17,548 bases of DNA from contig LGGY01000005.1 in NCBI GenBank assembly GCA_001509335.1, forward strand, positions 1 to 17,548, written 5' to 3'. The stretch comes from Fidelibacterota bacterium 46_43. Lineage in GTDB: Bacteria; Fidelibacterota; Fidelibacteria; Fidelibacterales; Fidelibacteraceae. Position numbers and translations under genes: made by a program. This document shows positions 14,056 to 17,548 of this stretch, one piece after another (position 1 is the first letter of the stretch; each line of letters starts with the position of its first letter). The notes beneath the pieces were generated by a model. That model was not told the DNA's origin and searched no databases. It was given only the letters and a program-made list of their open reading frames with translations.

Positions 14056-16215
14056 TTAATGTTTCGGGGCAACAATCAACACGATGGCTTCATTCGGAAG
14101 CACCGATTTCAGTTCGATATCCACCAAAGCCTGGATTTGACTTTCTTCCACCAGGCCGGTCATATCGATGATTTTTCCGCCGATGAGAAGAAAAACATCA
14201 GGAACAAGGGCTCCTGCATCGCCGAAAGTAGTGAGTTCACCTGCAAGTTCTTTTAAGGCTCCTTTAACGGTATCCGGTGTTTCCTGGCGAACCTTGCAAT
14301 CATGTACCCTGAGTTTGATCACGCCTTCAAGATCCACAACCCGGGCCATGGTATGGTCATGGTTAAACAATCCGAAAAGATGTTTTGTTTTCTGATGAAC
14401 CACAGCGGCGTAAAGATAATTTGTATGACCGGCAATGTCCACCGATTCCGGGTCGCTTCGCATGGAATCGGCGGCAATTTTCCGGATTTCGGCTTCAGAT
14501 TTGGGCTTGATTTCCAGTTCACGGGTCCGCATTTCACTGGAACCGGACGCAGTGGCGATCACCCGTTTATTCCGGGAATCGATTTCGATGGTTACTTCAA
14601 TGCTGTCCGGAGCGGCACCCATGGACTGAACCGCCTTAAAGGCTTCCTGGCGCAAGGCGATGATATCCGATTCTGTAGGATTGAGGATGGTTTTTTCCAC
14701 CGAATCCTGAATGATGCCCAAGGCGGCACCAATCGCTGAAACGACTTCGGTGTTTTCAGAAATTTTATGTGGGACTCCCATAAATTTTGCCGTATAGGGT
14801 ACGATAGCCGGTGCGCCGCCACCGCCACCGATAAATTCCAGAAAGCGCTCATCCAGTTTGTATTCCCGCGTAAGCTGTTTTACTATCGGTTTGATTTTTC
14901 TGGCAGATATCTCCAGTATTTTTTCAGCCAGTTGCTCCGGGGACATATCCAATTGTTTTCCCAGGGATTGAAAAACACTTTTTACTGCATCCGCATTAGC
15001 CCAACCGTGACCGGCATCTTTTACAAGTCCCAGAAAATACGAAGCGCCGGTTGGTGTGATGGTATAACTTTTATAATCAGCCTGGTTGATGATCTTTAAA
15101 TAATCATCCGGATCTCCCTTTCGTGGACAGACCGTATCGAGGCGGATATTGGAAAAGTTTTTTTCCTTTGCAAAGGCTGTATATCCCAGTTCGGCAATAT
15201 GGGCGCTTCGGGGACCTACATCGATAATTTTGTTCTCTTTAATCCGGGGGATGGAACCGCCGGCAATCCCCAGAGTCCGGACGTCGAGAGTCCGTAAATA
15301 AAGCCGGTTCCCGCCAATCTGGGCACTTTTCACCTGGGGTTTTCCGTTTTTGATGACCGATATATCGGTGGAAGTCCCTCCCACTTCGATAAAAATTCCA
15401 TCTGAGACTTTGGCATACATCAGGGCGGCAGCCACGCCGGCGGCGGGACCTGAAAGCATGGTCAGGATAGGACGTTTGCGCATCTCTTCAATATCCATGA
15501 TCCCGCCATCGGAACGCATAATCATGAGGGGTGCCTTAATGCCGCTTTCCCGGACCGCCTTTTCCGTCATATTGGCTGTTTCCAACATTTTGGGCATCAT
15601 ACTGGCATTGATCAGGGCAGTTCGAGTCCGGACCCGGAGGCCATAAAGTTTTGAAATGGAGCTGGCAGCCGTGGCCAGATATCCCATCTCTTTCACCATA
15701 TCCCGGATCTGACTTTCCCGTTCGGGATGATCGACCCCGAAAATTTCAGTGGCCACAAAGACTTCAGCCCCTTCCCCGGACAATTTTTTCACCAGTTCAT
15801 GAACGGTATCCTGCTGAAAGCCCTGGGACACATCGATGTAAGCAGGATATGTTTTCAAAAATTTCCCAGGCGCCAGTTCAATTCGGTCATTTTGAATCTG
15901 GCGGAATCCCAGGCGACCTTCCAACCCCTTTCCCATCACAAGCACCCCCACCGATGCCACATCCCCTTCCAGCAGGGCATTTGTGGCCTGGGTGGTAGAG
16001 TGGGCGATCAAAACCACTTCATCCGGGGCAATTCCCGCATCCCGGATCAGGTTTTTCATGGATTGGATCACTCCTAGTGCAACCCCTTCATCCGCTTTGT
16101 GGGTGGTTGGCACACAGGCTTTCCCCAACAGAGAATAATCGGCAATGTTCACAGCCACGGCGTGGGTGAAGGTCCCCCCCACATCAATTCCGATTTTTAT
16201 TTTTCGTTTTGTCAT
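14056..16215 (-). CDS. Hydantoinase/5-oxoprolinase A-type ATPase (HyuA-like)
   Basis: The protein has the ASKHA-fold layout of hydantoinase A: GIDVGGTFTHAV at 9-20, AHSTTQATNALLEG at 71-84, SGPAAG at 255-260, EVGGTSTDI at 277-285, LGIAGGSIPRI at 315-325, and GGGGGAPA at 463-470. Family members use ATP to open cyclic amides such as hydantoins or 5-oxoproline. Two residues differ from the common pattern: H18 where GGTFTD is usual, and E277 where DMGGTSTD is usual. Residues from about 505 to 719 form a C-terminal domain I do not recognise. No HyuB partner is in the window, although one could lie beyond the right edge. It begins 16 bases after the permease stop with no clear ribosome binding site. 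Cytoplasmic; substrate unknown. Confidence 0.85.
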   Translation of the reverse strand: MTKRKIKIGIDVGGTFTHAVAVNIADYSLLGKACVPTTHKADEGVALGVIQSMKNLIRDAGIAPDEVVLIAHSTTQATNALLEGDVASVGVLVMGKGLEGRLGFRQIQNDRIELAPGKFLKTYPAYIDVSQGFQQDTVHELVKKLSGEGAEVFVATEIFGVDHPERESQIRDMVKEMGYLATAASSISKLYGLRVRTRTALINASMMPKMLETANMTEKAVRESGIKAPLMIMRSDGGIMDIEEMRKRPILTMLSGPAAGVAAALMYAKVSDGIFIEVGGTSTDISVIKNGKPQVKSAQIGGNRLYLRTLDVRTLGIAGGSIPRIKENKIIDVGPRSAHIAELGYTAFAKEKNFSNIRLDTVCPRKGDPDDYLKIINQADYKSYTITPTGASYFLGLVKDAGHGWANADAVKSVFQSLGKQLDMSPEQLAEKILEISARKIKPIVKQLTREYKLDERFLEFIGGGGGAPAIVPYTAKFMGVPHKISENTEVVSAIGAALGIIQDSVEKTILNPTESDIIALRQEAFKAVQSMGAAPDSIEVTIEIDSRNKRVIATASGSSEMRTRELEIKPKSEAEIRKIAADSMRSDPESVDIAGHTNYLYAAVVHQKTKHLFGLFNHDHTMARVVDLEGVIKLRVHDCKVRQETPDTVKGALKELAGELTTFGDAGALVPDVFLLIGGKIIDMTGLVEESQIQALVDIELKSVLPNEAIVLIVAPKH

Positions 16216-16220
16216 AAATA

Positions 16221-16236
16221 ATTGATCCGGATCAAT
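16221..16236. promoter_or_regulatory. Perfect 16-bp palindrome at the permease/HyuA junction
   Basis: ATTGATCCGGATCAAT equals its own reverse complement. It covers the stop codon of the permease gene (16234-16232) and ends 6 bases before the HyuA-like ATG. It takes the place where a ribosome binding site would be expected, so it could be an operator or a small RNA hairpin, or chance. Confidence 0.35.
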
Positions 16237-17548
16237 AAAAAATTAATGAGGCGGCAATGAGTCCCACAACAGCCACCGACCAGGTATAGGGCAAGGTATT
16301 CCAGAGGACTTTTTGCACATCCTGCTGCATTTCATTGGCAAGCCACACATTGTGCGTATTGGTGGGATCGGAGATTCCCTGAACCTGTCCCACTGCTAAA
16401 AGTACACCCATCACGGCTCCGGCAGGCATGCCACTGGCCAGAAAGACTGCTGCAATGCCATACCCCATCCCCCACACATTCAGGGGACCCCGATACAGGG
16501 CCAGGGGAGCAGCCAAGGTAAAGATTAACACAAATCCCAGAGGCGTTTGGGGTGTAATGGCCATCATCAGGGGGCGGAGGACATTGAGAACCGGCCAGCC
16601 TTCAGGATGCATGGCATTCCATTCCCCGCCTGGACCGATAATGGCATTTAGGAGCATACCAATCCCCAGCATCATCACCAGGGCAGGCATGACTACGGCA
16701 CCTCCTTCCAGGATGGATTTGATAAACACATTCAAACTTCCTTTTTTCCAGGTGGCCACCAGGGCGTAAATCAATCCGCAAATAAAGGCAGCGATAAAAT
16801 CCATACTGTACAAAAGAATCAAAAAGAGGGGTAAAACCGGAGATAAAAAAGCGCTCCAGTGAACACTGGTATCCGGTGATTTTTTTCGAAACATGCGGAT
16901 CACATTGTACAGGAATAATCCTCCCAAGAGGAGACCGATCCCGTATTTAAAGCCGGTGTTTAGCATGGACAAAATATGTTGAATTGCCGGTTTTTTCGTG
17001 AATCCCGAGCGATTTAAAAGGTAAAATAGTGCCAGGGCTAGTATGATAAAACCCATGCTGTAAGAAATAATTTTTTTCAGATTTAAATCATGACCGTCTT
17101 TATACAGTTGGACAGTAATATAGACGAGGGCTGTCATAAATGCCAGGGCGAACATCAAAAGGGCGAACGAACGGATTTCTTCCACAGGAAGTTTCATCAC
17201 ATCTACATACACGGCCCAGTTGCCTGCATTCAGGATTCCCCCGATACTCAAACCGAAAAGGAAAACGCCCACAACCGTCAGGGGCCCGATGCCCACCGAT
17301 GTCATAATGGGTAAAACAATAGTCGCCACCATAATGATAGCCCCCAGTCCACCCAGGGTTGTAAAAAGAAGTGAAATCAGAAAAAGCATCATTACAGCAA
17401 TGATCCAGGGATTATCCCCGGAGAGTTCAGCTCCCTTTTTAATCAGATTTTCCGCGACCTTTGTCTTTTGCATCAGCACGCTGAGCATACTTCCGAAAAG
17501 CATGACGGTATAGGCGCGATGGAGCCTTAAGGCACCCTGACCAATGAC
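16232..17548 (-). CDS. GntP/CitMHS-like membrane permease (5' end outside window)
   Basis: The frame is open to the right edge, so the true start is outside; 438 residues are visible. About ten hydrophobic segments are present, with re-entrant-like Gly-rich loops (LLFTTLGGLGAIIMVATIV, LFGLSIGGILNAGNW) and a C-terminal GISDPTNTHNVWLANEM motif. The layout resembles the ion-transporter superfamily of gluconate, citrate and C4-dicarboxylate permeases. The first ATG inside the window (17503) lies within conserved sequence (AYTVMLFGSMLSVLM) and is not taken as the start. It is followed after 16 bases by the HyuA-like ATPase gene, suggesting import of the substrate of that enzyme, for example a carboxylate or cyclic amide. 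Family level is likely; the substrate is unknown. Confidence 0.75.
   Translation of the reverse strand, partial: VIGQGALRLHRAYTVMLFGSMLSVLMQKTKVAENLIKKGAELSGDNPWIIAVMMLFLISLLFTTLGGLGAIIMVATIVLPIMTSVGIGPLTVVGVFLFGLSIGGILNAGNWAVYVDVMKLPVEEIRSFALLMFALAFMTALVYITVQLYKDGHDLNLKKIISYSMGFIILALALFYLLNRSGFTKKPAIQHILSMLNTGFKYGIGLLLGGLFLYNVIRMFRKKSPDTSVHWSAFLSPVLPLFLILLYSMDFIAAFICGLIYALVATWKKGSLNVFIKSILEGGAVVMPALVMMLGIGMLLNAIIGPGGEWNAMHPEGWPVLNVLRPLMMAITPQTPLGFVLIFTLAAPLALYRGPLNVWGMGYGIAAVFLASGMPAGAVMGVLLAVGQVQGISDPTNTHNVWLANEMQQDVQKVLWNTLPYTWSVAVVGLIAASLIFY

Noticed and set aside
1..17548. CRISPR arrays, tRNA or rRNA genes, integrases or attachment sites
   Set aside because: I saw no regularly spaced repeats, no tRNA- or rRNA-like segments, and no recombinase motifs.

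Overview
The window is one dense, one-directional gene block: every gene I can support is read from the minus strand, right to left. From 17548 down to 587 eleven genes follow each other with gaps of at most about 50 bases, and many overlap or are only 2 to 17 bases apart. This looks like one long operon (or the inner part of one) that starts beyond the right edge. The organism is a Gram-negative-type bacterium, because there is a lipoprotein signal peptide with Ser at +2. It uses clear AGGAGG-like ribosome binding sites and has roughly half G+C. The gene content (GHL10 lipoprotein, DUF5009 acyltransferase, GH38, GH94, pfam12831-type flavoproteins) would fit a carbohydrate-degrading member of the FCB group or a relative. 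The exact phylum cannot be read from this sequence.

Layout in order of transcription: a permease cut by the right edge (16232-17548); a hydantoinase/oxoprolinase A-type ATPase with no B subunit in view (14056-16215); a DUF5009/HGSNAT-like membrane acyltransferase (12545-14044); a short, degenerate FAD-oxidoreductase-like protein (11708-12541); NanE, ManNAc-6-P 2-epimerase (11035-11730); a complete FAD oxidoreductase (9721-11031); a GHL10-type lipoprotein that seems to start at an ACG codon (8562-9671); a phosphohexomutase (7130-8572); a HAD phosphatase or mutase with a very large cap (5775-7133); a GH38 alpha-mannosidase homologue that lacks the usual nucleophile Asp (3019-5772); and a GH94 phosphorylase (587-3001).

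After the GH94 gene comes about 500 bases with no complete recognisable gene. It holds a short stretch resembling the IS66 Orf2 (TnpB) core, a very AT-rich patch with a possible promoter between two perfect 10-bp repeats, a 44-codon ORF, and then the first 29 codons of a secreted-protein gene that leaves the window at the left edge (1-87).

Working together (inference): a lipoprotein at the cell surface, a mannosidase-like enzyme, a disaccharide phosphorylase yielding a sugar 1-phosphate, a phosphohexomutase converting 1-P to 6-P, and NanE feeding ManNAc-6-P into GlcNAc-6-P together suggest salvage of mannose- and amino-sugar-containing glycans, for example N-glycan-like chains. The permease and HyuA-like ATPase at the front may handle a separate small amide or carboxylate substrate. 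The most unusual points are the missing GH38 nucleophile, the NanE gene placed between an intact and a degenerate flavoprotein paralogue, and the probable ACG start.
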